Source: Cheilinus undulatus
Lineage: Eukaryota; Chordata; Actinopteri; Labriformes; Labridae
Length of the DNA: 64,000 nt
NCBI RefSeq assembly: GCF_018320785.1
Contig: NC_054872.1
Span: 25,378,769-25,442,768, forward strand
Direction: 5' to 3'
Shown: one piece after another, positions 19,881 to 32,428 of the stretch
How positions within the stretch are numbered: the stretch's first letter is position 1
Layout of the letters: every line of letters starts with the position of its first letter
Notes under the pieces: model-generated
Told to the model about the DNA's origin: nothing
Database searches by the model: none
The model's input: only the letters and a program-made list of their open reading frames with translations
Position numbers and translations under genes: made by a program

Positions 19881-22800
19881 CTGGCAGAAAATGGATTTTT
19901 AATTAGTAACCCTGGAAAAAAAACACAACACAACCACTGATGTTTTTCTACAAGACACACTTGAAGTGTTTTTAATAAACAACTCTTCATGAAATTTTCA
20001 AACTGGACTTATTTTCTCTTCAATTCTGTGGTTGAAACCTCAATAAACTTCTTTAAACATCTTTTTTTGCCACAAGAAACACATTTTTTAAAAAACCTTA
20101 CCATTTTTTAATTCCAACTGCCATGAAAAGTATCACCAAAATCACAGCTGTTCCAATAGCGATGAAAACATAAATACTCTGCATCTTACCTGTCCAAAAA
20201 GATCAAACAAAATCACCTCACATGCACACTTATTAGATAAAGCCAAACTGCTGTATGATCCTAAATCATGCTTACTGTTAACAGGGAAATAGAGCGTGAG
20301 GTTGGCGCTGCCCTGCGTGTTGTTTGCCAGACAGTGGACAAACTCTGAGGAGCCAAACTTAGCCTGTATCGTCCCGATGGTGACAGGGCCGTGTTTCTCT
20401 ACCTTGGCTTTAGGCAGGACTCTGTCAGAGAGCACAAAGTGAACCATGCTGGGAGGCCTGGACTCTGCAATGCACACACACTTTACCATGTCTGCCTCCG
20501 AGGAGCAGGAAGAGACGGTCTTAATCTCAGGGGCGTCTGTAATCACAGGAAATGTCACAATTTATCAGCCATATTCTGTTTTATATGATATAACTAAAAG
20601 GACATTTCAAACATATGAGGATTTATGTCACCATGAAATTTAACATTTTATTCAACAGAGTTCCAGGTTTTTACAAAGTTCTGAGACTGAAGTCAATGTT
20701 TGAATAAATACATTTCTTTTAATTAAATTCTCGAACAATAAAGGGCAAAACACTTATTTCCTTATTTTACACCTTAATTATCCACCTTATTTCTAGCCTC
20801 TATGATACTTTGTATGAATCCTGGCTGTGACTTCCAGTGCCTCTTGTCAGAGTGCCGTTTTTTATAGTAAAGAGATGATCATAGGCCATGATCATAGGTT
20901 AATTCTGATTAGAAGAGAGAAGGTATTGTTCCTCTGCCTTCTGCTATTAACCCTTTATGACCTACCATAGAAGGCAAAAACAAAGATAAAATAAAATTGT
21001 GCTCAATTTGCAAAAAAAGACAGCATTTTTCTACACAGTAAACTATTCACAGCAGTGCAAGCAAGTCTCTAAGTGTGCCAGATACTTTTGGGTATATGTT
21101 TGCAGAAGACCATGTTGAAACAATAACAAGTACGACTCCTGACCTGCAAGAAAACAACCGATAGGTTTCATGCAGACAAAACATCATCATACATCATCAC
21201 GTACATGTAAAGTAGGAAGTGCTGTGAAAGGGAGCAGTCCAGATCATATTATAGCAAACAGTTTTTGATGTGTGCGATTTTTACTACATTTCTGCAAATG
21301 AAGGAAGGATATTTCTGGAAGGAAACAGTACTATGGGACTCATTGAATGTGTGATTAGTTAGTGTTACTCTTCTGGTTTATACGCAAAAGGAATTATTGC
21401 TCTATCTCATTTGGTTGCAGTTCAAGCCACGTTTAAAGATAGAAGTGCATTGAGAGCGCTGGCGCTCCCGTAGGTCTTAGAGGGCTACAGAATGAGAGGA
21501 CAATATGAAGACTAGTAAAGCACTCGGAGAGCACAGCCATTAGCCCTATCTTCCAATAGTAAAGAATCCTAAAAAATTCCTGGATCCAGACGGTGATCTG
21601 GATCACTCCCAAAATCTAATCGGTTCTTCCTTATGCCATTTCTGGCATTTCCTGAAAATGTCATCAAAATCGGTCCAGAACTTTTTGAATTATGTTGCCA
21701 ACAAACTAACAAACAAACAAACCCTCCCTATCACATAACCTCCTTGACGGAGGTATAAATAACTTTAGATAACATAAAAAAGCATATTTAGCTAACTTTG
21801 TTAGCTCTGTATCAATATTTGCAAAGTTGTAATGGAGTGGGGACTCAGCCTTAAGTACTTCACATTCCCTGTAAAGTGAGAAAAATAAAACTTGGCACAA
21901 AATGTAAGAAATTTGTGTTTGGTACATTATTTCTTTGTTGTAACAATGCTTCTTGGCAATAAATCTTATACCGTTGGAAAGCCTGTTTATTACCCTTTTA
22001 AATGGTGCCACATTTGTAAGGAACATGCATTTGTGGATTGTGCCCATTTAGAAAATTTGCCAGATCTTCTCTGCTAATGCCAAACAGCTTATTTTGCTGT
22101 TTCTATTGCCTCTTGTTTTGAGCTTCTGGTCCACAGAAATGAAAACATTTGGTCTGTAAAAAGTCCCAACATTTTTGTATTTACCTTCAGTCAAGGCATT
22201 TTCTTGTCTTTGAACTAGTTAAATCAGCAAAATCGTACAGTCAGTTTAAATTTAAAACACACATATTAATGCACTACCAATACTCGTGTTGATTTGAAAT
22301 ACACTGACCAAAACGCTAACATACCTAATTTGCACAGTGGAAAATTCTCATGGATTTTAAACGTCCAACAACCCAGCACTAACATTTTAGTCTTTTTTAA
22401 GTCTTCTAGACTAAATGTACATATTTTTATTTAATAATACCTTTTAACTTAAAACTACAGAGAGAGCACTTTATATAACCAGATAAATAAAGCTCTATTC
22501 TTTATCAAACAGATTAATATGACTGTTTTAAAATTTGTTTTAAAAAATCTACTTACACATTCAGGGAAAAAAAATTATAGAGCGGATGAGTATCACAGGC
22601 ACATGGAATATCATGGAGATTGCTGCTGTGCTTTATTGTGACATTTCTTTGTTGACTTACGTAACACACTGAGGTGCACAGGGCTTGATTTTCCTTGTCC
22701 TACTGTATTATTGGCAGTACAGTACAGAGCTCCTGTGTGCCTGGAGACATTGTGCAACATGTAGACCTTCCCATGATGCAGCTGAGCACCAGTTTCATTA

Positions 22801-25800
22801 GACCAGTCAAAGCTGCTGGCTGGAGGGTTAGCATCACTGGAGCATTTCAGACGTACGGATTCCCCCTCCTTTACATCTGACTCATACTCAACCTTCACAT
22901 TCAGTGGGGCGTCTGCATGGAAACACGAAGGTAGTTGCAGTAAAAAAACAAAAACAAAAAAATGTATGTTTAAGAAGTGTACCCTTTTACTTAAAAATAC
23001 TATCAAGGTCAAGCTGATTTAAGTGCATACCAAGATCATGTTAGCGCTAACAAGTCTGAGTTATGCTAGCAGATTTGTAAGGATGTTTTTGAAGATGTAA
23101 AATTTTTAAATACTAGAGGAAATATTTCTACCTTCTCGACATAATGACAAGGTTTATTCTTTCAAAGTACGTTATTATCTTTGACCAAACATTTTAGTAG
23201 ATCATTTTAGCCTGCTAACATTAGCTTATTAGCACCCAACACTTAAACAGTTAGCCTATTTTTTGCTAATGCAAGCTCCCAAATATTATACTGATGAATG
23301 TTTCAAAAGAAAGTTTTTTATTGTCTTTGCAGCAATATTTCTGTATTTTTGGGGTAGGGTTGCATGATGTACTTGGCAATAGTAGTGACATTAGCCTCCA
23401 GAGATTTTAGTGAGAAGTTTAGTGAGCAGTGCCTCTTTTAACAGGGTGTGTTGGGGAAAGCTAGGCTATACAACAACACTACAGATGGGTACAGAAGCTC
23501 CGAGTTATTAAACAAGTCTTAGGTAAAAATGGACCAAAACATACTGCTGGCTCAAATGCACACTATATTGAGAATTTTTAGAGTATTTTTTTCACCTAGA
23601 TAGCTGCTGTTTATCCTGATTAGAAAGACATTTATTTCACCCCTTGTTATTAGCACTACCACAAACAGAGCAACAGGTACTAGAACTCAGACATTTCAGA
23701 AAATCTAAATTACAGCTTATAAGGACATTTAGATGGATTTTGATTTTTTTTTAAATCTGAAGAGTAATTTGTTAAACTGAGGGTGAACTCCTCGCAAAAC
23801 AGCTGTTGTTGGTGGTGGTTAGCCTCTATAGTCCAACACAGGGAGAATAACTTCAGGAGTATTTTTATATATCTGCTATATCACTGGTAGTTCCACCCAT
23901 AGTCATATCTACAGTAAATCCTCAGGAGTAAGTCTTAATTTGGAGGTTGTATAGTTTTAAATAACCCCTCGTCTCCACTTATGTGTGATGTCTGCACATG
24001 TGTAAATATAGCTACATGAGGGAATGCAGTTCTTTACAGAGTATAGGAACCCTAAAGAAACTAACCCTGCTCAATATGGAGGCTACATTTTAAATTTATT
24101 TTTAGTCATGGTATTTACATTTATATGATATATAGTTTCAGTCATATTTTAGTGATTTTTTTTACCTCAACAGCTTTAGTCTAGTCTTAGTGAACAGAAA
24201 CTCAAACACTTAATTCCAGGTGTAGTCAATAAAAGTCCTTACATTTAATCTTTAATTTAAGTCAAGGAGTTTATTTTCTTTGAAAAAAAAAATTAAATCA
24301 GCCAAGTTGTAGAATTACTATTAATTTAAAGCACACACATTAATGCACTATCAATACTTAAGTTCATTTTAAATACACTAATGATAATACTGACATACCT
24401 TATAGGCACAGTGGAGAATTATCATGGATTTTGAATGTCCAACAAACCAGCACTAATCTTCTAGTCTCTTTTAAGTCTTCTTGATAAAAACTAAACTTAC
24501 TTTTTGTTAGAGTTTTTATCCCCAAATGCCTATTTTTAGCTTGTCTTAGTCTGGTCTTCCTCATGGAAGAAAGAGAGTTGAAGGACATTTTATTCATAGT
24601 TTCAGTCAACAAAATGAACACTGGAAACCACCTGCAGCCATGGGGAGTTTTGCCTGTCTGTTATTCAGTATTTAAATGGGTTCAGAGAATCATGGTGTCG
24701 CAACACATTTGGGCCGAGTATTTCAGTTACGTCAGATATCACACAGAGATTCCTGTGAGTGGACTCCCTGTTGATTTGCCACTGTAACCGTATAGTGGAA
24801 ATGAGGTGGAAAACAATGCATGTTTCTATTTTAGAAAAGGTGACATTGATAAGAGCTGTTGATTCAGCAATTGATGTTGAACAAGAGAAGAGAAGCCTAA
24901 AACAGCTTGTCCCAAGAGAGCCCAGCAGCAAACATTAGACATCTATAAATGCATGGACACTTGGACATTGATAAACCCATGCTTGTTGCATGGGTTTTTT
25001 TTCTTAAGAGAAATACAGATAAAGACTGAAAAACTGATGAAATACCATAAGAAAAACGTAGAATACAAATATATAGAGATGGATGCTTATTTGAATAAAT
25101 GTTAAAAGTGATTTAAAAGCAGTGACTGGCTGGGCTAGAGTTGAGCTTTAGTTTGGGAGGCCTGGACCGTGGAATAATGATGATTGTGTGTAATCTATCG
25201 AGCCCTATAGAGCCCCTATTAACTCAGCAATAAAAAGGTGTAAACCCTTGAAAGTCTGACAAAGAGTTTAAAATCAATGCAAAAGATTCATGGTAAGCCA
25301 ATGAAAGATTATAATATAAAATTTTATTTTACCATTTATAATTCCTGTAGCAAGCCAGAGAACAAGTCTAATCTTAGCAGCAGCTGATATAAAAAAAATA
25401 TGTTTTCATATGTTGACAACATATGTTGTTAACTTACGTAACACATTGAGGTGCACAGGGCTTGATTTTCCTTGTCCTACTGTATTACTGGCAGTACAGT
25501 ACAGAGCTCCTGTGTGCCTGGAGACACTGCGCAGCATGTAGACCTTCCCATGATGCAGCTGAGCACCAGTTTCATTAGACCAGTCATAGCTGTTGGCCGG
25601 AGGGTTAGCATCACTGGAGCATTTCAGACGTACGGATTCCCCCTCCTTTACATCTGACTTATACTCAACCTTCACATCCATTGGGGCATCTGCGTGGAAA
25701 TATGAAGGTAGTCACAGTAAAAAAAAACAACGTATGTTTAAGAATAGCACTCTTTTACTCAAATCAAGGTTAAGCTGATGTAAATGCAGATTATTAAAGA

Positions 25801-28800
25801 TGTTTTTGGAGATGATGCTTTAAATTTCAATAGAGGAATAAGTTCTACCTGCTCAACATAATACAAAAGTTAAATTGAAGTAAAACAACATTTTTCAGTT
25901 GCAATGTTGATGCATGTGTGTGTCAAAAGAAAGATTGTGTTTGTCATTAAAGGAATATTTCAGTTTTTCTAATATTGGGTTTTCTAAGGTACTTGGCAAT
26001 AGTGGCATTAGCCTCTTGAGATTTCAGTGAGCATTGTCCCTTTAAGCAGGGGGGAGTAGGCTATACAGTTCTACAGAGGGGTACAGTTGCTGTGTGCAAT
26101 TTATCAAGGTAAAAAGGGGTCAAAAACAATGTTGGCTTAATCTGGGATTAGTGTTATCTTATTTCATTTCATTTTAATTTGTCTCATTTTATTTTATCCT
26201 GTCTTGCATTATTCTACTCCATTTTATCTTGTCTTCTGTTACTTTATTGTGTCTTTCTTTTCTTTTCTTTTCTTTTGTCTTGTTTAATTTTATCTTGTCT
26301 TCTTTTATTTTATCTTATTTTGTCTTTGTGTACTTTCTTTTGTCTTATTTTTAATTATATTTTGTCTTCTTTTATTTCTTTTCTTGTTTCTTATTTGTTT
26401 AGCTTCATACAGTAGGACCGCCATACAGTCAACACATCTGATACAAATAACAGAAATTGCAGATGCTCTTTTTACCAGTCATGTGATGACTGTACATTCC
26501 TAAACAGCAACTCAAAAGGACTTGAACTTTGAAAGCTCCTATATTCAAACGGATGCATCATAGACATAAAAAACCAAAACCTGTCAACCAGACTTTAAGT
26601 ACCGTTGCCTTTAGTGTGGTTTAGTTTCAAGTTCATATTTATTGTTATGTTTTAGAGCATAAGTACAAAGCCCCCTATCCCAACAGGTGGACGATTTTCA
26701 TTGATCTTATGGACAGAAATTACAAGATATCATTTTTTAAATTTCTGGGACGTTTCATTTTTATATGTGAATTGCTTTGTGACAAATATCATGAGTTACT
26801 ATGACAAATCTCTGAAAAATAACAACAAACAAAAAACTTTGGTTCAAATACTGCACAGATTTATTGGAATGATAACAATACTTGTTTTGATTGCGTTGCA
26901 GCAAAACTAGCAGTCATAAGCTCCCTAAACTGGGCAATTTCTTTGTTTTAATTCCCAAAATTGTCTTTAAAAAATAGTGTTTGTGCTATTTATTGGTGCT
27001 TCCTCTTGCTTATGAGAAAAAAATCTCTAGGGTTTAGGAGTTAATTTAAAATGTTGGCACTTTTTTAATATTATCAATCATTAAAAAAGCAGATATTGTA
27101 TCATTTTAAAACATGTTGCATCCAATAGCATCAACTTATTAAACAGAAATCACTACCTTAGTACTTACATTTAACTTTTAAGACTTTGGATGCGGTCAGG
27201 TGCTTCTCTCCCTTGTATGTCACGTTGCATTGTAAAGCCTTCCCATGATCAGCGTTGGTTGGGTGAAAAGTTAGAGTGGATGTTGTTTGCCACTGGCCAT
27301 TATCATGCTGCTGATGTTGGAGAGTTTCCTTCCCAGAGAGACTCCAGTTCAGGAGGGGAGGAGAGAAGGGGCAGGAGTGAGACGCAGAGCAAGACGCAGA
27401 CACAGTTTCACCCTCCACTAGCTCATCTTTCACTGAGAGACTGATCGGATCTGGTTCCCCTGTAAGAACAAAAGAGGAGATAACATCTGCAACTACCATC
27501 TTATAGTTATTTACTTTAGTGAGGCAGGCAATGAAAGAAAAATGGTGGGTCAAGGAGGGCTGAGCTGGTTTTTGTGGTGGTGGGATTTGTAGAAATCTTT
27601 TGTATCTAATAGTACGGCTCAAGTATTTGGGGAAAATAGTCTTAACTGCAATTTTTTTTTTATATTGATTGCAATTTAATATGTGATTTTTTTCAAGTTT
27701 CTTATCTTACAAACAAAACAAGTAAACAAGTAAACAAATTATTCTTTTATAATAAACACAATATTTGGGAGATTAAACTAAGGCTGAACAATTTTGAAAA
27801 AAAAATCGAATCGCAATATTTGACTCATTGCAAATTTGATATAAATTGTTCTATTGAAGGGAATGAAGACTCGATGACATTCTCATTTTTAAACACAAGT
27901 GTTTGCATCATTTGTAGGACAGCTGTTCTTAATTGGTGGGTCATGACTCCAAAGTGGGTTGAAAAGCTGTTCCCAATTGGTCATAGATGAGGGCCAGGAA
28001 AAAAATATGCAGCAGAAAGTTTATGATATACAAAGGTCAAGTGGAAATAAGGAACATATATATTTGTTTTTATTTTCTTGCAAGTAAATTTCATTCTTTT
28101 CCCAAGATTTTAATGACCAATCTCCCATTCCCAGATAACAAAGCTGGTTTTCCCAAGATAATTAGAAATGTCCTAAAATCACCTTTTCATGCTGTCTTGG
28201 GAGAAATTGCGTAAAATAAAGTATACGTGTCCTTCTGAACTGATGTGCTTTTTAAAACATATGTCTTTGTTACATCACTCATGTTCCCAAATGATTGTTT
28301 AACAGTTCTATTAATTTCCCAGTTAGGCTCATAAAGTTAGCTCAAAGAGAATCAACTTTTGGCAAAAGTTTTGAGTTAAATGTAATCACTTTTTATTTGC
28401 TAAAACTTGACTAAAATGTTTTTGAGTCGTCAACTTAAACTGGACTAAAACTGTCAAGGTTAAAAAATATAACTACAGCTAAAGAACATTTTAAGTAAAA
28501 GACTAAAGTTAGAATGGCTGTCAAAATGAACACTGCATCCAACGATCTTGACCTTTGACCTCCAAACTCCAACCATTTAATATTTGAGTCAGAGTTGAAG
28601 AAAATCCTCCTTCTTGAATTGTCTTCTTTACAAAGATGTGTAAATGGAGGATTGACAACCAGATAATATAGTGCCCCCAACCGTGGTGATTATAGGTGTG
28701 GAGTTAGAAGAATAACACAGCTGTTTAAAGCATATTAAGCTGTTGTTTGCCTGGTGTCAGTCGTTTTTTGAACCTTTCTACAAGTAGGAAAGAGTGGTAC

Positions 28801-31366
28801 ATAATGTTGAAATGGGTGAAGAGAAAAGGCATAGATAAAGAGATATTCTCTATTTCTTTTGCATCTAACACGGGTGTCCACAATGGGGGATAAAGGAGAG
28901 CTTTCTGGGGCCCAGCCAAACTTGGAGGTCATGGAGGTCAGCAATATCATGGTCCATTGTTAGGTTAAGCTGTGATGACCATATTTTTTTAACCTGAATA
29001 ATAAACACTCTTTTCCAAGCAACTAATAACTTGTTTATTTATGCCATAGTATATATAACGGAGAGAAAAATATGTGTAAAGTGGAAAAGTGGGTTAAAAG
29101 TGAGAAGAAACATCAGAAAAAAATGGTTAAAAGGGGTTACAAGTGGCAAAAATGGAGTTAAAGTGGGTATAAAATTAATCAAATGTGCTTAGAATTGGTC
29201 AAAAAGAGTATGAAAAGGGGTTAATAGTGGCAAAGATAGGTTAAAATGGTCAAAAACAGGCAAAATGTATTGAAAGGTGTTACAAGTGACAAAAATGGAT
29301 TTAAGTAGCCAAAATGGGCAGAAAGGTGGTGGAACAGGATTAAATAGTGGCACTGGGTGGCTGAATAGCGCCAAAATGTGTTTAAAGTGGCAAAATAGCA
29401 TCAACAACAGCAAAACAAAAGGGTGGAAATTTGCCATAATGGGCAGAAAAAGTGCACAAAATTGATGAAAAGTGGTACCAAGACTAGCGCCAATGCTACT
29501 GATCCAACAAGCATACACTGATAGCATCAACACAACTAGGGAGGGCCCATTCTCTGGGTTATTCAGGGGACCAGCGAAATCTGTAGGCAGGTCTGGTCAT
29601 TATGGTGCCTTTTGCTGCAGGGATGTTGCTGTTTTATTCTTATCTTCCTCCATCTCATCTAACCTCATCTTTTGGCAGTTTCAATCAGTAATTAAATAAT
29701 ACTAGAACAGGGCTGTTGTATTTCTTCCTTTAAATAAAACTGTGAGTCACTACATCAAATCTTAGACTTGGTTTTCATTTTTTGGGGGTAAATTGAACCT
29801 GACGTGAGCTTCCGTTGGTGCAGAATTTAATCTATGGCAGTTCTTCAAATACATGCTGTTTGTCTTTGTTTTCATTTATGTTTCTAGTGAAATGAAACTT
29901 TCATGATAGATGCTATTTAAAGAAAGGAGATGGTAAGTGTTGTTTCAACACAAATAAGGAACTAGGAATCCTCATGTTAACAAGAGCTGAAACTTAAATG
30001 ACCTCTGTTACCAGCCCAGAATTATCATCCAAATTTTTTGTTGACTGTGTTTTAACCTCAACTTCAAGTGTTTAAGAAAGCTTACATAAACCTTAGACAT
30101 TAACAGTGCAGTTCAAATGGTCATCATGGTTTCTTTGTGTTATTATTTGCAGCTTATTCAGTGGAGAAAGATTTGGTGTGGTAAAACCATTCAAGTATCT
30201 TGGTTAGTATTTGATTCAAATATTATTTTAAGGAAATTGTTTGAAAATGATCAAATGTCCTGGAGTTCAATCTGTCAAATTTCCGTCACACCTTTTTCTT
30301 GCTATACACTCAGCAAAAGCTTATAAACATGAAAGGATTTTCTTGTCATATATTTTAAAACTTCATCAGTTACAGCAGCAAGTACAATAAAACATCTCAT
30401 CACATGTCTCTTCAAGAGGAAAATCAAAATCCTGGACATATTTTTAACTCTGACAGTTACTGAACATTTAAGATTGCTTGTTTTATGTTTTTCTTATTTT
30501 CTTTCAACTAATTTTATCAGCCAAATTGCAAAATTGGCACAACTGTAAAACGCATATATTAATATCAGTATTTTAATTACATAAAATTTACTGAGGGAAA
30601 TATGACATACCTTAAATGCTCTCTCTCCAACTCTCCTAGTGTTTATGATTATATGCACAGTGTAGAAATATGAATTGTTATCATTAAAGGTCTATAGTCT
30701 TGGTTTTGTCTTCCTCATAGAAAAAAGTTTAACTTTTTTCTTGAGTTGAGATCTCAAGAAAAAAGGAAATTACTCACTGTCACAGGAAGCCTGAGAAAAA
30801 TAAAACTGCCTTGATGCATGTCTGCCTGAGACTTCTGTGTTTTAAAAGCTGTAATGATCACTTACTGTTTATTGCAATGGTAACAGCGCTCTGTCTGTAA
30901 GAATACTTTTCGTAGTTTGCCATTTCTATCCTGAAATTCAAAGGCCCCCGGTCACTTTCTTTAAGAGGGTCAATCTTCAGAGTACAGTTCTTCTGTCTGA
31001 CGTCTCCCAGCAGCTCCGTACGACCTCTGAACTGCTGAATTACTTTAGACTGAACTGTATGACAGATTAACTGATGGTCAGCGTTGGTCCACATCCCAGA
31101 GATTTCAGTGAGCGTCCTCTTTGGATCTGGGTAGTCAAATGTGCAGGGGATCACCACACATGATCCGAGGAGACCTTTCACTGAGGAGGGCACCTTTGCT
31201 TTCCAGGCAGAGGCTTTGGTTTGGAGAGCTGAAAAGGAAAAGAGAGTATGACTTAATGAAACAGAGAGAGGATGCAGAGAGAAAACAGAAAACAACAAAA
31301 GAGGAAACAAAACATACCTGTAGAGAAAATAAAGATGAAAAACAACAGCCATTTCAAAGAAACCAT
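19419..31366 (-). CDS. Siglec/MAG-like sialic-acid-binding Ig receptor (complete, 10 exons, 585 aa)
   Basis: A type I membrane receptor with one V-set and four C2-set Ig domains, the layout of myelin-associated glycoprotein and CD22/CD33-type Siglecs. Exons 5' to 3': 31318-31366, 30866-31228, 27169-27459, 25438-25689, 22661-22912, 20276-20536, 20102-20189, 19788-19880, 19540-19612, 19419-19454; all have canonical GT-AG sites and total 1758 bp. The V domain has LNFRIEMANYEKYSY, matching the Siglec F-strand whose Arg binds sialic acid. The tail has five tyrosines but no canonical ITIM. It sits between HACL1 and ANKRD28, where human has BTD, and its nearest relative here is the pseudogene at 17 kb. 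I cannot tell orthology to MAG, CD22 or CD33-type genes from the window alone. Confidence 0.9.
20102..20189 (-). CDS. Siglec-like gene exon 7: transmembrane segment
   Basis: Encodes IYVFIAIGTAVILVILFMAV followed by GIKK, an uninterrupted hydrophobic helix of about 20 residues with a basic stop-transfer. It has no charged residue inside the membrane that would suggest adaptor pairing. Confidence 0.85.
20276..20536 (-). CDS. Siglec-like gene exon 6: membrane-proximal C2 domain
   Basis: Encodes APEIKTVSSCSSEADMVKCV and ends SSEFVHCLANNTQGSANLTL. Several N-glycosylation sequons (NNT, NLT) are visible. 261 bp, phase 1-1. Confidence 0.85.
21543..21765 (+). mobile_element. LINE 3' end (RTE/Rex-like), in Siglec-like gene intron 5
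   Basis: The stretch gatccagacggtgatctgg, then a conserved tgccatttctggcatttcc block, and the ending ataacctccttgacggaggt is a very common teleost LINE 3'-terminal sequence. No reverse transcriptase coding remains. Class assignment is from memory of the motif. Confidence 0.55.
22190..23590. repeat. Tandem segmental duplication in Siglec-like gene, unit B
   Basis: Contains exon 5. Flanking intron sequence on both sides (for example around 22260-22400 and 23340-23540) is recognisably the same as around exon 4, with substitutions and small indels. The unit is about 1.4 kb. Confidence 0.75.
22661..22912 (-). CDS. Siglec-like gene exon 5: third C2 domain (duplicate B)
   Basis: Encodes LNVKVEYESDVKEGESVRLK through GALYCTANNTVGQGKSSP. 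It is the tandem duplicate of exon 4, with matching intron flanks on both sides. Confidence 0.88.
24240..26130. repeat. Tandem segmental duplication in Siglec-like gene, unit A
   Basis: Contains exon 4. It matches unit B but carries roughly 0.5 kb of extra sequence between 24.6 and 25.4 kb. A weaker third echo of the intron part lies around 30460-30700. Confidence 0.7.
25438..25689 (-). CDS. Siglec-like gene exon 4: second C2 domain (duplicate A)
   Basis: Encodes MDVKVEYKSDVKEGESVRLK through GALYCTASNTVGQGKSSP. It differs at about 9 of 82 residues from exon 5, and both are exactly 252 bp, phase 1-1, so either can be gained, lost or skipped in frame. Confidence 0.88.
26156..26400 (+). repeat. 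Degenerate TTTTATCTTGTC-type low-complexity repeat
   Basis: Pyrimidine/T-rich repeats of ttttatcttgtct with many variants, in intron 3 of the Siglec-like gene. Open frames here are artefacts of composition. Confidence 0.85.
27169..27459 (-). CDS. Siglec-like gene exon 3: first C2-set Ig domain
   Basis: Encodes DPISLSVKDELVEGETVSAS, then SCPFSPPLLNWSL and KALQCNVTYKG. The extra Cys in SASHSC is where Siglecs place a disulfide back to the V domain. 291 bp, phase 1-1. Confidence 0.85.
28860..28980 (+). repeat. Interspersed repeat with GGGGCCCAGC core, copy 1
   Basis: The block ctttctggggcccagccaaa, followed by a catggaggtcagc-type block, recurs at about 32160-32270. Family unknown. Confidence 0.5.
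29075..29470 (+). repeat. Degenerate minisatellite of GGTTAAAAGTGGCAAAAAT-type units
   Basis: About 20-base units (ttaaaagtggcaaaaatgg and variants) repeat many times with drift, in intron 2 of the Siglec-like gene. The long antisense frame across it is a by-product. Confidence 0.8.
30866..31366 (-). CDS. Siglec-like gene exons 1-2: signal peptide and sialic-acid-binding V domain
   Basis: Exon 1 (31318-31366) encodes MVSLKWLLFFIFIFST. Exon 2 (30866-31228) encodes the V-set domain with GSCVVIPCTFDYP (B-strand Cys), the extra Siglec cysteine pattern (LICHTV, KNCTLKI) and SDRGPLNFRIEMANYEKYSY. In Siglecs the Arg of this F strand salt-bridges the sialic acid carboxylate, so ligand binding is plausible. 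Confidence 0.88.
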
Positions 31367-32428
31367 GTCGTCTTCTCAGGGTGAGACCTCTAGATGAAGT
31401 GACAGATATTTCCAGGCTCGTGCTGCGCTGCTGTCATTTCCTCCGGTGAGAAATGGCATGTCTAATTTCCATTCCACTTTAAATACACTACACATCCACT
31501 GTGCTGCACACATTTGTCTCATCACATGTATATTGAGGAAGTCCACTGTATTAATCATCTCTATTTTATTTTTTTTCCTCCATCCAACTGTTGCACAAGC
31601 TGTTTATTTTTCTGGCTTTTTCAGCTTCAGTTCCATAAACTACGGTTATAAAAATAAGACAAAAGAAGTGAAATTTTCTATACTTTTAAATTTTAGATTT
31701 AACCTGTTCTGCATCTGCATTCAGGCTCTATCAGGTGAACATCTTGTCTCACTTCTCTTTTTCTATTTCAGTTGGTTCACTTATTTTACCTTCTCTGTTT
31801 TATTTTTGTGAAGCATGTTTTGCAGTTCATGCCCCCTGACCTCATGTTGATTAAAAGGAAATTTCCAATATTCCTTTTATTTCTATGATTCATAGATGTT
31901 CTGTTAAGCTAATTCAAAGCCCAGGTCAGGATGTACGGTAAGGAGTGGAAACTAATGCGTCTCTCCACTTCCCCTGGCTTGTCTCTTGTGTCTTTCTCTC
32001 ACCTCAGTTTTTGGAGTATTTATGAAATATTTCTTCATCAATCGCCAACAACACATCTGTGATTTGGAGGGTTTAAGTCCTCCCTAAAGGTGTCCTTAAT
32101 TCTTCTTTTTAGCTGAAACATTATCTCCACATCAACTCATATTAAGGGCATTCAATACTGCAAAGCAAGGCCACCCACAAGGGGGGAAAGTTTTCTGGGG
32201 CCCAGCTACATTCGGGTATCCATGAAGGTTAGCTAAAGGGTCATGATGTGCATATTTTTCTGTCCAAGTCTATTATTTCCTTTTAAAAAATGAATCATTT
32301 CATGGTACATAATTTATTCAATGAAACCTACTTTGTTTCAATACATTTCCCTTTTATCTTAATAATATGATTAATTCACATTTTGGCATCTCAAATCCTA
32401 AAATGTCAGGTGGTGTGACAATCCAAGT
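31367..32428. other. Intergenic DNA upstream of the Siglec-like gene
   Basis: Contains the presumed promoter. A GAGGAAAT element on the gene strand near 31437-31444 resembles an ETS/PU.1 site, weak evidence only. A copy of the GGGGCCCAGC repeat lies at about 32160-32270. No coding exon seen. Confidence 0.5.

Noticed and set aside
20391-20643. Two 65-aa plus-strand frames
   Set aside because: Antisense shadows of the membrane-proximal Ig exon of the Siglec-like gene.
29189-29533. 114-aa minus-strand frame across the minisatellite
   Set aside because: Composition artefact of the degenerate tandem repeat; no domain or splice support.
31446-31811. 121-aa Phe/Ser-rich plus-strand frame
   Set aside because: T-rich sequence reading open by chance; no signal, domain or splicing context.
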